From Bog-756 sp963829235 (GTDB lineage Bacteria > Actinomycetota > Acidimicrobiia > Acidimicrobiales > RAAP-2), in NCBI GenBank assembly GCA_963829235.1, contig CAWHIF010000001.1, positions 62,001 to 126,000 of the forward strand: a stretch of DNA of 64,000 bases, given 5' to 3'. Position 1 is the stretch's first letter; the number at the start of each line of letters is the position of its first letter. The notes under the pieces were generated by a model. That model ran no database searches. It saw only the letters and a list, made by a program, of their open reading frames with translations, and was not told where the DNA came from. Positions 9,079 to 18,192 of the stretch are shown here, in pieces. The position numbers and the translations under genes are program-made.

Positions 9079-9190
9079 GGTCAGTCGGCGGCGATGGCGG
9101 CGCGGTCAGTCGGCGGCGATGGCCGCCAGCACGGTCAGTCGGCGGCGATGGCCGCCAGCACGGTCAGTCGGCGGCGATGGCCGCCAGCAC
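9079..9190. repeat. 29-bp tandem repeats spanning the 3' end of the ABC permease gene
   Basis: A unit beginning GGTCAGTCGGCGGCGATGG starts at 9079, 9104, 9133 and 9162. The last three are spaced exactly 29 bp apart and the first 25 bp. The copy at 9162 carries the authentic stop codon (TCA at 9164-9166 on this strand) and last codons of the permease; the others lie beyond it in the intergenic space. Because 29 is not a multiple of three, each copy repeats the stop in a different frame. Confidence 0.9.
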
Positions 9191-11692
9191 GTCGAGCTTC
9201 GCCGCCCGGCGGGCCGGCCAGGTGGCCGCCCCCAGCCCGAGCAGCGCCGACAGGACGAGGAACACGACCAGGCTGGTCCCCGGGATCACGATGTCGGTGA
9301 TGCCCTGTTGTTTGAGCGATGCTGCGAAGGCGACCCCGAGGGCGGTACCCACGATGACGCCGATGATGGCTCCGAACAGGGAGAGGATGACGGCTTCCGA
9401 CCGGATCATGGCCCGCACCTGGCGCCGCCTCATCCCGACCGCCCGCAGGAGGCCGATCTCGTGCGTGCGCTCGAACACCGAGAGCATGAGCGTGTTGACG
9501 ATCCCGATGAGGGCGATGACCACGGCCAGGGCCAGGAGGGCGTACACCAGCCCGAGGAGCTGGTTGACCTTGGCCTGCTGCGACTTCTCGAACTGGGCCA
9601 GGGTCTGGATCTGGAGATTTGGGTAGGAGGTGAGCCGGGCGTTGATCGCCCCCGCGTCCGATCCCGGCCCGCCGGCCGTCCGCAGGAGCACGGCCACCGG
9701 CAGCGGGTTGTTGAAGTGCGAGAGGAAGAACCCGTCGCCGACGAGGAAGCTGCCGATGAGGGCGTTCGGTTTGAAGATGCCACCGATGCGCATCGTCGTC
9801 GACCCGGTCTGTGCGAACTTCGCCGGCACCACCGAACCGACCGCGAGGTGGTCGCTGGTCGCCGTGGTGGTGTCGATGAGCAGGTCGCCGCGGACGAGAG
9901 CGGGGGCACCGATCCCCGAATCCATCCGGAGGATGACCGTCCGGGCCAGGTGATCGGTGGACACCGCGGTGAGACCCGACACCGACCCCCTGAATTCGAA
10001 CTGCCCGGAATAGACCGTCGACTCCGCGGTCACCCCGGGGATACGGGAGGTGATGGCGGCCACCGAATTGCTGAACCCGCCGGGGCCCGAGCCGGAGCTG
10101 GTGATGATGTAGTCGGCGCTGACGGCCTGGTCGACGCTGCTGGTGGCCGATTTGGACAGCGAGGCTCCGAACACGGCGATGGTGGAGACGAGGGCCAGCC
10201 CCACCATGAGCGCCGATGAGGTCTGGGCCGTCCGCCGCGGGCTGCGCATCGAGTTCTCGCGCCCCAGCTTTCCCGACGTCCCGAGCAATCGGGCCAACGG
10301 CCGGCCGAGGACGCTGGCCATCGGGCGGGCGACGATGGGGGCCAGCATCCCGATGCCGATGAAGATGGCCACCGCCCCCACCCCGACCAGCTGGATGGCC
10401 GGCTTCTTCAGGCCGATGGCCAGCGCGGCGATACCGAGGACGGCGATGACCGTCCCGACCGCGATCCGACGACGGGACGACTCCTCTCGGTCACCCTGGT
10501 GGTCGACCATGGCCGCCACCGGAGGGATGCGCACGGCCCGGCGGGCCGGGCTGATGGCCGACACCACGGTCACCCCGATGCCGACCACGAGGGCGACGAT
10601 CACCGTGCGGGTCTCGAAGACCAGGGGGCCGGTGGGCAGGGTCACGCCGAAGCCCTTCAGCAGTGACTCCAGCCCGACGGCCGACAGGACACCCAGTCCG
10701 AGGCCGACGAGCGAGGCGACCAGTCCGAGCAGGCCGGCCTCGAGGAGCACCGAGCGGAACACCTGGCGCCGGCTGGCGCCGACGATCCGCAACAGCGCCA
10801 GCTCGCGCGTCCGCTGCCCGACCAGGATCGAGAAGGTGTTGAAGATGGTGAACCCGCCCACGAAGAGGGAGATGAAGGCGAAGACCAGCAGGGCCGTCGA
10901 GAAGAAGCCCAGGGCCTGGTTGATGGAGTTGGTCTGCTCGTTGGCCACCGCCTGACCGGACACCACCTCCACCCCGGGGGGCAGGTCCTTGGCGATGGCG
11001 CGCTGGAGGGTGGCCTTGTCGGTCCCCGGCTGGGCCAGGACGTCGATGGAGTCGAAGTGGCCGACCTCGTTGAACAGCCGCTGGGCGGTGGGCAGGTCGA
11101 AGGCGGCCAGCGTGGCCCCGGCCAGGTTGTCGGCGGAGCCGAACTTGACCAGGCCGGAGATGGTGAAGGTCCGGGTCGGCCCGGCGAGCAGGACGCGTAC
11201 GTGATCGCCCACCTTGAAGTGGTACTTGTCCGCGGTGCCGACGTCCATGGCCACCTCGGTCGGGCTGGCCGGAGCCCGGCCGCCGACCACGGTGAGGATC
11301 GACAGCCGGGAGTTGGGATCGAAGGAGAACCCGATGGTCGGTGCTCCCCCCGTCGTGATCGCCTTCCCGTCCGGAGCGATGAACTGCGCCGGGCCGGTCA
11401 CCGAGCCGTCGGCGTAGGCCACCCCGGGGATGCGGAGGACGGACGCCTCGATGGACTCGGGGATCGGCTTGCGGTCGGCGGTGCCGGAGGAGTCGTTGAA
11501 CGCGGCCTTGCCGCGCACCACGAAGTCGACGTTCTGGTACACGTGGCCGAACAGGGTGGTGAACGTGTTGTGGAGGGTGTCGGTGAGCACGAAGGTCCCC
11601 GAGATGAACGTCACCCCGAGCACGATGGCCAGCGCGGTCAGGGCCAGCCGCAGCTTGTGGGCCAACAGCCCCTTGACGGTGACCTTCCACAT
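9164..11692 (-). CDS. ABC transporter permease, FtsX-like (MacB/LolCE type) with two large extracytoplasmic domains
   Basis: An 842-residue membrane protein of the FtsX-like permease superfamily. It starts with a membrane segment in WKVTVKGLLAHKLRLALTAL, then an extracytoplasmic domain, then three helices (around residues 265-400), a second four-helix half with PARRAVRI and LLGTSGKLGRENSMRSPRR junctions, a second extracytoplasmic domain, and a final FtsX domain ending with ATWPARRAAKLDVLAAIAAD. This is the usual single-chain 2x FtsX layout of actinobacterial exporters of lipids, peptides or antibiotics. Its start abuts the ATPase stop (11694) by one base, so it is cotranslated with its nucleotide-binding partner. 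The 3' end carries tandem 29-bp repeats. Confidence 0.9.
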   Translation of the reverse strand: MWKVTVKGLLAHKLRLALTALAIVLGVTFISGTFVLTDTLHNTFTTLFGHVYQNVDFVVRGKAAFNDSSGTADRKPIPESIEASVLRIPGVAYADGSVTGPAQFIAPDGKAITTGGAPTIGFSFDPNSRLSILTVVGGRAPASPTEVAMDVGTADKYHFKVGDHVRVLLAGPTRTFTISGLVKFGSADNLAGATLAAFDLPTAQRLFNEVGHFDSIDVLAQPGTDKATLQRAIAKDLPPGVEVVSGQAVANEQTNSINQALGFFSTALLVFAFISLFVGGFTIFNTFSILVGQRTRELALLRIVGASRRQVFRSVLLEAGLLGLVASLVGLGLGVLSAVGLESLLKGFGVTLPTGPLVFETRTVIVALVVGIGVTVVSAISPARRAVRIPPVAAMVDHQGDREESSRRRIAVGTVIAVLGIAALAIGLKKPAIQLVGVGAVAIFIGIGMLAPIVARPMASVLGRPLARLLGTSGKLGRENSMRSPRRTAQTSSALMVGLALVSTIAVFGASLSKSATSSVDQAVSADYIITSSGSGPGGFSNSVAAITSRIPGVTAESTVYSGQFEFRGSVSGLTAVSTDHLARTVILRMDSGIGAPALVRGDLLIDTTTATSDHLAVGSVVPAKFAQTGSTTMRIGGIFKPNALIGSFLVGDGFFLSHFNNPLPVAVLLRTAGGPGSDAGAINARLTSYPNLQIQTLAQFEKSQQAKVNQLLGLVYALLALAVVIALIGIVNTLMLSVFERTHEIGLLRAVGMRRRQVRAMIRSEAVILSLFGAIIGVIVGTALGVAFAASLKQQGITDIVIPGTSLVVFLVLSALLGLGAATWPARRAAKLDVLAAIAAD

Positions 11693-11693
11693 G

Positions 11694-13025
11694 TCAGGTC
11701 CCGAGCTGCTTCATCTGCTCCAGCACCAGGTCAGCCGTGGGCGACACCAGCTCGCCCACCACGTTGCCGTCGGCCAGGAACACGACCCGGTCGGCGAAGG
11801 CCGCCCCCCGGGGGTCGTGGGTGACCATGACGATCGACTGGTTGAACTCGGTGACCGACCGGCGCAGGAAGGCCAGCATCTCGGCCGACGAGTTCGAGTC
11901 GAGATTGCCGGTGGGCTCGTCAGCGAAGACCAGGTCGGGCCGGCCGATGAGGGCGCGGGCGCAGGCGGCCCGCTGCTGCTGGCCGCCCGACATCTCGCTC
12001 GGCCGGTGCGAGAGCCGGTCGCCGATGCCGAGCTCCTCGACCAGATAGTCGAACCAGTCCTGGTCGACCTTCACCCCGGCGAGGTCGGACGGGAGGGTGA
12101 TGTTCTCGGCGGCGGTGAGGGTCGGGACCAGATTGAAGGACTGGAAGACGAAGCCGATCCGGTCCCGGCGCATCTGGGTCAGGCCGGCGTCGTCGAGCAG
12201 GCCGATCTCCAGGTCGCCGACGAAGGTGCGGCCCGAGGTCGGCGTGTCCAGTCCGGCCATGCAGTGCATGAGCGTCGACTTGCCCGAACCCGACGGGCCC
12301 ATCACGGCTGTGAACCGGGACCGCTCGAATTCGACATCGATGCCGTCGAGGGCCCGGACCACGGCATCGCCCTTGCCGTACGTCTTGACCAGGCCGATGG
12401 CATGGGCGGCCGGCGAGAGGGGCACAGGGTTCGGGATCTGATCGGTCATCGTCATCGAGCTCCGTCCTGGGCCGGCATGGTTCGGCGTGGCCCGCTCGAC
12501 CGGGGCGAAGGCGGGGTGTGCGGGGTGTGCGGGGTGCGGTCGCGGTTCTGGGTGCGGTGGCGGCTCTGGGTGCGGTCGCTCCCGGCCACGGGCCGTATCT
12601 TGGCTCCCGATGCTACCGGTCGAATTCGGCATGGCTCGGTCATGGCCTTCATGGCCGTGATGGACGTGACGGTGCCCGCCGGCCCGGCGCCAGAGGAACA
12701 GCCCGGCCAGGACCAACAGCAACCACGGCAGATGCACGTACGAGACGGTCGATCCGGCCGCCGCCACCACCAGTGCGACGACGAGGACGAAGGAGACCAA
12801 CCGCCACCGGCGCGGCCGGGGGGGAGGTGCCTCGTCGGCCAGCGGGGGAAGGTCGTCGAACAGCCCCCTGAGGTCACCACGGGTCGTGGCCCCGATCGCC
12901 CGGTCGAGCCGCGTCTTGAACTCGTTCTGGTCGAGCCGCCCGTCGGCGAAGTGACGGGAGAGCTTGTCGGCCACATCGTTCCGCTCGGCATCGGAGGCGC
13001 GGAGCGTGGAGTCGGCGGTGGTCAT
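11694..13025 (-). CDS. DUF1707 membrane domain fused in frame to an ABC transporter ATPase
   Basis: One uninterrupted 443-codon frame. Residues about 3-60 form a DUF1707 domain (RASDAERNDVADKLSRHFADGRL and TRGDLRGLF). Two hydrophobic segments follow around residues 75-115, then a His- and Pro-rich linker of about 75 residues. From residue 191 there is a complete MacB-type ATPase: Walker A GPSGSGKST, Q-loop FVFQSFNLVP, signature MSGGQQQR, Walker B DLVFADEPTG and switch His VMVTHD. A second start, ATG at 12455, has GGACGGAG about 5-8 nt upstream, so a separate 253-residue ATPase could also be made. It energises the FtsX-like permease encoded immediately downstream. True fusion or a lost stop codon are both possible. 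Confidence 0.8.
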   Translation of the reverse strand: MTTADSTLRASDAERNDVADKLSRHFADGRLDQNEFKTRLDRAIGATTRGDLRGLFDDLPPLADEAPPPRPRRWRLVSFVLVVALVVAAAGSTVSYVHLPWLLLVLAGLFLWRRAGGHRHVHHGHEGHDRAMPNSTGSIGSQDTARGRERPHPEPPPHPEPRPHPAHPAHPAFAPVERATPNHAGPGRSSMTMTDQIPNPVPLSPAAHAIGLVKTYGKGDAVVRALDGIDVEFERSRFTAVMGPSGSGKSTLMHCMAGLDTPTSGRTFVGDLEIGLLDDAGLTQMRRDRIGFVFQSFNLVPTLTAAENITLPSDLAGVKVDQDWFDYLVEELGIGDRLSHRPSEMSGGQQQRAACARALIGRPDLVFADEPTGNLDSNSSAEMLAFLRRSVTEFNQSIVMVTHDPRGAAFADRVVFLADGNVVGELVSPTADLVLEQMKQLGT

Positions 13026-13109
13026 CCGACGTCCGGAATTCGGGTAGGGGGGATCCCAACGGCAGCGCATGGTCGGTCCTCTCGGAAGGTTGGTGAATGT
13101 CGGTGAGGG

Positions 13110-13478
13110 TCAGCGGGCCCGTTCGCGGGCAAGCAATTCCTCGGCCACCGAGACATCGGTGTCCTCCTCGGGGATGAGCAGCCAGCCGGCCAGGTAGACG
13201 GGCACGGCCAGGCCGCCGAGGAGGGCGAGGGCCACGAAGCCGATCCGCACCAGGGTGGGATCGATGTCGAAGTAGTCGGCCAGCCCGGCGGCGACGCCGG
13301 CGAGCATCCGCCCGTCGCGGCAGCGGTGCAGGCGTTCCTCACCGCCGCCGACCGGGCCCGGGCCGGAGGGTCCCGGGCCGGAGGATCCCGGGCCGGGGCC
13401 GGCCGACGCCGGGCCGGAGGGTCCCGGGCCGGTCGGAGAGGGTTCTGATGGTGTGGAGTCGGGGGTGGAGGTGTCCAT
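13110..13478 (-). CDS. PspC domain-containing membrane protein
   Basis: A 122-residue protein with a Gly/Pro/Ser-rich N-terminal tail (repeats of PGPSG) followed by a PspC domain: LHRCRDGRMLAGVAAGLADYFDIDPTLVR and a hydrophobic stretch ending YLAGWLLIPEED. PspC proteins sit in the cytoplasmic membrane and take part in envelope-stress responses. I chose ATG 13478 (MDTSTPDSTPSE). It lies between the DUF1707-ABC operon and the divergent PspC sensor kinase, which share the same domain, so the block looks like one envelope-stress module. Confidence 0.85.
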   Translation of the reverse strand: MDTSTPDSTPSEPSPTGPGPSGPASAGPGPGSSGPGPSGPGPVGGGEERLHRCRDGRMLAGVAAGLADYFDIDPTLVRIGFVALALLGGLAVPVYLAGWLLIPEEDTDVSVAEELLARERAR

Positions 13479-13636
13479 GGGGCCAGTGTGAAGGGCCACC
13501 AGGCCCAACGGAATCCGGCATGACCCTGGTCGGACCCTGACTCCGGGCCGCGACGGTCAGGGACATCCCTGATAGCCCCGGGCGCCGGGGCGCGCGATCA
13601 TCTTGTATCGCCGAATCCACCGACACCGGGGCGAAT

Positions 13637-15004
13637 GTGCCCGCCACACCCGACCCAGAGCCTCCCGCCGATCCGCAACCTCCCCTCCCGTGTGGACCGG
13701 GAGGGTGGCAGTCGTCATGGGGCAGCGCGGAGTGGTGGTCCTCCCGGCACGGCGGTCGGGGCCGACGTCTGCACCGGCGCCTCCGGGGGCCGATCCGGAG
13801 GAGCTCGGATGCCCGGGTCCTCGCCGGGGTGTGTGGCGGCCTCGCCCAGGCCACCGGCATCGATGTCACCCTCATCCGCATCGGGTTCGTCCTGCTGTCC
13901 CTCGGGAGCGGCATCGGCATCCCGGTCTACGCGCTGGCCTGGCTCCTCCTCCCCCTGCAGGGCGAGACCACCACCATCTTCTCGAGAGCCGTCAACGACC
14001 GGCGGGGCATCAGGCTGGTCATCGCCATCATCCCGGCCCTGGTGGTGGTGCAGGTGCTGGCCGATGCACTGCACATCGGCTGGCTCGGGTCGTTCAGCTG
14101 GCCCGTCTTCCTCGCCGCCGGTGGCTTCATCCTCATCCGGCGCAACGCCAGCCACGGGGAGCGGGTGTGGATCAACGACGATCTCATTCCCATGCTCCAT
14201 CCCGGCGGGGACCGCCAGACCAGGTGGACGCTCGTGGCCCGCGTCGGAGCCGGTGTCGTGCTCGCCGTGGTCGGGCTCGTCATCCTGGTCAACGGGCACA
14301 CCAGCGCGGCCGCGCTGCAGCCGGTGGGCGGCGCCCTGCTGGTGATCGCCGCCATCGTGGTCGTCTTCGGCCCCTGGTGGATCTCACTGGTCCGCGATCT
14401 GATGTCGGAGCGCCAGGCGCGTGCCCGGGCCGAGGAACGGGCCCAGATGGCAGCCCACGTCCACGACTCGGTCCTCCAGACGCTGGCCCTCATCCAGCGC
14501 TCGGCCGACGATCCCCAGCACGTGGTGCGCCTGGCCCGGGCCCAGGAGCGCGAGCTCCGCTCCTGGTTGTTCGAGGGCCGGGCTCCGGGCACCATCGGCC
14601 AGGAGGCGTCGACGCTGGCCGAGGGCATCGGGGTGCTCCAACGCCAGATCGAGGCCGATCACGGCATCACCGTCCAGGTCGTGGTGGTCGGCGACTGCGG
14701 GCTCGACGACGGTATGCGGGCCCTGCTCGACGCGTCCCGGGAGGCCACGATCAACGCGGCCAAGTGGTCGGGTGCGGCGCAGGTCTCCTTCTACGGAGAG
14801 GTCGATCGGGAGGCCGCCATGATCTTTGTCCGCGATCGCGGTCAGGGATTCGATCCCGACGCCGTGCCCGAGGACCGCCAGGGCATCGCCACATCGATCC
14901 GGGCCCGCATGGCCCGGTTCGGTGGTTCGGCGGTCATCCGTTCCGCACCCGGCGACGGCACCGAGGTCGAGTTGTCGATGCCGCGACACGAGCTGGTCAA
15001 GTGA
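13637..15004 (+). CDS. PspC-domain sensor histidine kinase (LiaS/DesK-like)
   Basis: A 455-residue membrane kinase. After a basic N-terminus, a PspC domain (DARVLAGVCGGLAQATGIDVTLIR) and several membrane helices occupy residues 60-260. The dimerisation/phosphorylation helix follows: ERAQMAAHVHDSVLQTLALIQ, where the His of HVHDSV is the predicted phospho-acceptor (HisKA_3). The ATPase domain has ATINAAKWSGA (N box variant) and RDRGQGFDPD (G box). The start is GTG 13637, one of two overlapping candidates. The stop overlaps the regulator start (GTGA), giving a coupled two-component pair that probably controls the divergent PspC/ABC genes. Confidence 0.88.
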   Translation: MPATPDPEPPADPQPPLPCGPGGWQSSWGSAEWWSSRHGGRGRRLHRRLRGPIRRSSDARVLAGVCGGLAQATGIDVTLIRIGFVLLSLGSGIGIPVYALAWLLLPLQGETTTIFSRAVNDRRGIRLVIAIIPALVVVQVLADALHIGWLGSFSWPVFLAAGGFILIRRNASHGERVWINDDLIPMLHPGGDRQTRWTLVARVGAGVVLAVVGLVILVNGHTSAAALQPVGGALLVIAAIVVVFGPWWISLVRDLMSERQARARAEERAQMAAHVHDSVLQTLALIQRSADDPQHVVRLARAQERELRSWLFEGRAPGTIGQEASTLAEGIGVLQRQIEADHGITVQVVVVGDCGLDDGMRALLDASREATINAAKWSGAAQVSFYGEVDREAAMIFVRDRGQGFDPDAVPEDRQGIATSIRARMARFGGSAVIRSAPGDGTEVELSMPRHELVK

Positions 15005-15657
15005 GCCGGGAGGGCCGGCCGCGGATCTTCCTGGTCGACGACCACGCCATGTTCCGATCCGGGGTGCGGGCCGAGTTGGGCGACGCCGTCGAGGTCATCG
15101 GTGAGGCCGACGAGGTCGGCGCGGCCATCGAGCTGATCAACGAACGCGTCCCGGACGTCGTCCTGCTCGACGTCCACCTCCCCGGTGGGGGCGGCCAGGC
15201 CGTCCTGCAGGGGGTCACGCCCCACCACCCGGAGGTGCAGTTCCTGGCCCTTTCGGTGTCGGACGCCCCCGAGGACGTCATCGCGGTCATCCGGTCCGGT
15301 GCCCGCGGCTACGTGACCAAGACCATTTCGGGGAGCGAACTCCTCCAGGCCGTCTATCGGGTGGGAGCAGGCGACGCCGTGTTCTCGCCGCGGCTGGCCG
15401 GGTTCGTCCTGGACGCGTTCGCCGGGGTCGGCGGCACGGTGACCCCCGGCCTCGATCCCGAGCTCGACCAGCTGTCGCCCCGGGAGCGCGAGGTGCTGCG
15501 CCTGATCGCCCGCGGCTACACCTACAAGGAAGTGGCCCGGGATCTCACCATCTCGGCCAAGACGGTGGAGTCGCACGTCTCGTCGGTGTTGCGGAAGCTG
15601 CAACTCTCGACCCGGCACGAGCTCACCAAGTGGGCCACCGACCGGCGACTGGTGTGA
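15001..15657 (+). CDS. NarL/LuxR-family response regulator
   Basis: A 218-residue regulator. The receiver domain begins PRIFLVDDHAMFRSG; the phospho-acceptor Asp is in VVLLDVHLPGG near residue 57, and the conserved Lys is in GYVTKTISG. The C-terminal LuxR helix-turn-helix reads LSPREREVLRLIARGYTYKEVA...SAKTVESHVSSVLRKL. GTG 15001 starts inside the kinase stop. It is the cognate partner of the PspC kinase and likely activates envelope-stress genes, including the divergent PspC and exporter genes (inference from position). Confidence 0.92.
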   Translation: MSREGRPRIFLVDDHAMFRSGVRAELGDAVEVIGEADEVGAAIELINERVPDVVLLDVHLPGGGGQAVLQGVTPHHPEVQFLALSVSDAPEDVIAVIRSGARGYVTKTISGSELLQAVYRVGAGDAVFSPRLAGFVLDAFAGVGGTVTPGLDPELDQLSPREREVLRLIARGYTYKEVARDLTISAKTVESHVSSVLRKLQLSTRHELTKWATDRRLV

Positions 15658-15712
15658 TGCACCGGCCGGCGTGCTGCGGAGCCCAGCCGCGTAGCACTGA
15701 GGTGAGGGCGCG

Positions 15713-16543
15713 ATGAGCGGCTTTCCCGGGCCCATCGTGCCCGTCGGTCATATCGAACCCGTGCCCCGGCGCATCCGGGCCACCCGTCACGGCCACGTCG
15801 TCGTCGACACCACCGACGCGCTCTACGTCTGGGAGTGGCCCCACTATCCCCAGTACTACATCCCGCGGCTCGACGTCCGAGAGGACCTGCTGGTCCCCGG
15901 ACCGCCGGAAGTGGACGACTCGTCCTCACGCACGGTCCGGCCGTGCTCGTTTGCGGGTCCGTTCGCCGACGGTGGCGCCGGTTCGCCCGCGCCCACCGGC
16001 ACCGTGGCCCGGCTGATCGTCGACACCGGGCTGGCCGGCACCGGGCTGGTCGGCACCGGGCTGGCCGGCACCGGGCTGGCCGGCACCGTCCGGTTCGACT
16101 GGGATGCGCTCGACGCATGGTTCGAGGAGGACGAGGAGGTATTCGTCCACCCCCGCAGCCCGTACTCGAGGGTGGACGCGCTGCGGTCGACCCGCTCCGT
16201 CCGCATCGAGCTCTGTGGTGTCGTGCTGGCCGAATCGTCGTCACCGGTGATGGTCTTCGAGACCGGGCTGCCCACCCGTTACTACCTCAACCGGACCGAG
16301 GTCAGGTTCGAACACCTCGAGTTCAGTCCCACGGTCACGCGCTGTCCGTACAAGGGGACCACGACGGCGTACTGGTCCTGTGTGGTCGGGGGCACGACGC
16401 ACGCCGACCTGGCCTGGAGCTACGACTTCCCCACCCGGCAGTTGCTTCCCATCGCCGGACTGGTGTCGTTCTACAACGAGAAGGTCGACGTGTTCATCGA
16501 CGGCACGCCGGTGGCTCGGCCCGTCACCCACTTCAGCGACTGA
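15713..16543 (+). CDS. Double DUF427 domain protein
   Basis: A 276-residue protein with two DUF427-like halves. The first has YVWEWPHYPQYYIPRLDVRED; the second has the classical TRYYLNRTEVRFEHLEF...CPYKGTTTAYWSCVVG and a C-terminal FYNEKVDVFIDG. DUF427 is a small beta fold of unknown biochemical role. Between the halves is a run of four LAGTG/LVGTG pentapeptides encoded by 15-bp tandem repeats (16031-16090). The 3' end overlaps the convergent oxidase gene by 11 bp. It follows the response regulator by 55 bp but has its own start context, so operon membership is uncertain. Confidence 0.75.
   Translation: MSGFPGPIVPVGHIEPVPRRIRATRHGHVVVDTTDALYVWEWPHYPQYYIPRLDVREDLLVPGPPEVDDSSSRTVRPCSFAGPFADGGAGSPAPTGTVARLIVDTGLAGTGLVGTGLAGTGLAGTVRFDWDALDAWFEEDEEVFVHPRSPYSRVDALRSTRSVRIELCGVVLAESSSPVMVFETGLPTRYYLNRTEVRFEHLEFSPTVTRCPYKGTTTAYWSCVVGGTTHADLAWSYDFPTRQLLPIAGLVSFYNEKVDVFIDGTPVARPVTHFSD
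16031..16090 (+). repeat. 15-bp in-frame tandem repeat (LAGTG)n
   Basis: Four consecutive copies of CTGGCCGGCACCGGG, the second with T for C and the last ending GTC. They lie in frame within the DUF427 gene and encode a flexible Leu-Ala-Gly-Thr-Gly linker. Confidence 0.9.
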
Positions 16544-18192
16544 CTGACGTCGGTATGGACTGGGCGAAGTGGAAGACGTCGTCGGGATCGTAGGACCGTT
16601 TGACGTCCACCAGCCGGGGCAGGTTGGATCCGTAGTACGCCTGCTGCCAGTCGACCAGGGTGGGGTCGATGTAGTTCTGATAGGCCCCCTGGCTGTACGG
16701 GGCCAGCTGCACCTGTGTGTCCTGGAGCCAGGTGCCGGCCGCAGCCATCACCGCCGCCGACGCCGCCGGACCCCAGCTCACGCTGTACTCGATACAGGCC
16801 AGTGCGTCACGGTGCACGAATGCGGTGCTGTCGGGGGAGACGTCGTTGATCACACCTCCGTAGGAGTCGAAGACCATCCCGCCCCCCGATCCGGGCTGAC
16901 TCTGTGCCAACCCGGCAACGGCATCGACCACCGCCTGCAGGCCGGCCGACGGCATGGTCGCGTCGATGTAGTTGGACTTGGCCGCGAATCCGGCCCGCGA
17001 CAGCGTGCCGGCCGGGTTCTGTGACGGCAGGTGGCACGCAGCCACCGACGAGTCGCTGCAGCCGGCCTCGATGAGCATGGCCCGCAGGTACGGCTCGGGC
17101 CCGACGAACTGGTAGGTCGGCGCGGTGCCCACCGCGGCGATGAACGGCCCGAGGAGACCGGTGAGCGTGGACGCCGTGCCCGCCAGGACGCCGGTGACCC
17201 GCACACTGAGGGGTTGGGTGCCGCCGGCCGCCCCGGACGAGAGGAGCTGGCAGTTGGACCACAGTTCGGGCGGCGTGCCCGGCATCCAGTGTTGCCACTC
17301 GCCCAGCACGTCGGCCGCCGCGCCCCACGGGTACTGGAGGGTGAACAGGGCGATGTCCGGGATCGGGTGGACGTCGAAGGTGAACGAAGTCACCACCCCG
17401 AAGTTGCCGCCGCCACCGCCCTTCGAAGCCCAGAGGAGATCCGCGTCGTTCCCAGCATCGGCTGTGACCACCCGGGAGTCGGCCGTCACCATCTCGACGG
17501 CTCGAAGGTTGTCGCACGTGAGCCCGTACTTCCGCCCGAAGACCCCGATGCCGCCGCCGAGGGTCAGGCCGGCGATCCCAACCGTCGGGCACGAACCACC
17601 GGGGAGGAGGAGCCCCGAACTTCCGAGCTTGCTGTAGACGTCGATCAGGCGGGCGCCGGCCCCGACCGTCGCCGAACCCGCCGGGGCCGGTGGCGACGGC
17701 CGCCATCCGGGTGACGTCGATCACCAGTCCGGGGCACGAGGAGTAACCCCCGTAGCTGTGCCCGCCGGACCGCGCCGCCATCTGCACTCCGTGACGGCGT
17801 GCGAAGGCGATGCACCGCTGGACGTCCGATGGCGAGGCGCAGTAGGCGATGGCCGCCGGCGCCATGCCGTCGAAGCGCTCGTTGTAGAGCTCACGGCTCG
17901 TCGGGTAGGTCGGGCTTCCGGCCACCACCAGCGACCCGCTCAGCATGGCCGACAGGACCGACCACTCCGGTGGACCGGTGGTGGTTGCCGTGGTCGCCGT
18001 GGCGCTTGTAGTGCTCGTCGTGCTCGAGCTGCCGGTCGACGTGGCGCTCGAGCAGCCGGCCAGCGGGCCCAGCAGGGCGGCAGTACCGAGGGCGGCCACC
18101 GTCGATCCGCCCCGACGGAGGAATTGGCGCCGATCGAGGAGGTCGTCGGGCTCGGACGGGCCCCGCCCGGCATCCCGGTCCCGACCGCTCAT
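16533..18192 (-). pseudogene. Tat-exported FAD-linked oxidase, berberine bridge enzyme type, with an apparent frameshift
   Basis: The gene starts at ATG 18192 with a twin-arginine lipoprotein signal (DRRQFLRRGG, then LLGPLAGCSS). The FAD-binding domain contains RSGGHSYGGYSSCPG, whose His would bind FAD covalently. The frame then breaks near 17690. In the shifted frame the protein resumes with a segment containing GLTCDNLR (second covalent FAD ligand, Cys), GGGGGNFGVVTSF, and a C-terminal BBE motif NLPRLVDVKRSYDPDDVFHF. With one base corrected the product would be about 552 residues, normal for the family. The break lies in a GC-rich run, so a sequencing error is possible. The gene sits downstream of, and in frame with, the TetR gene. 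Confidence 0.8.
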
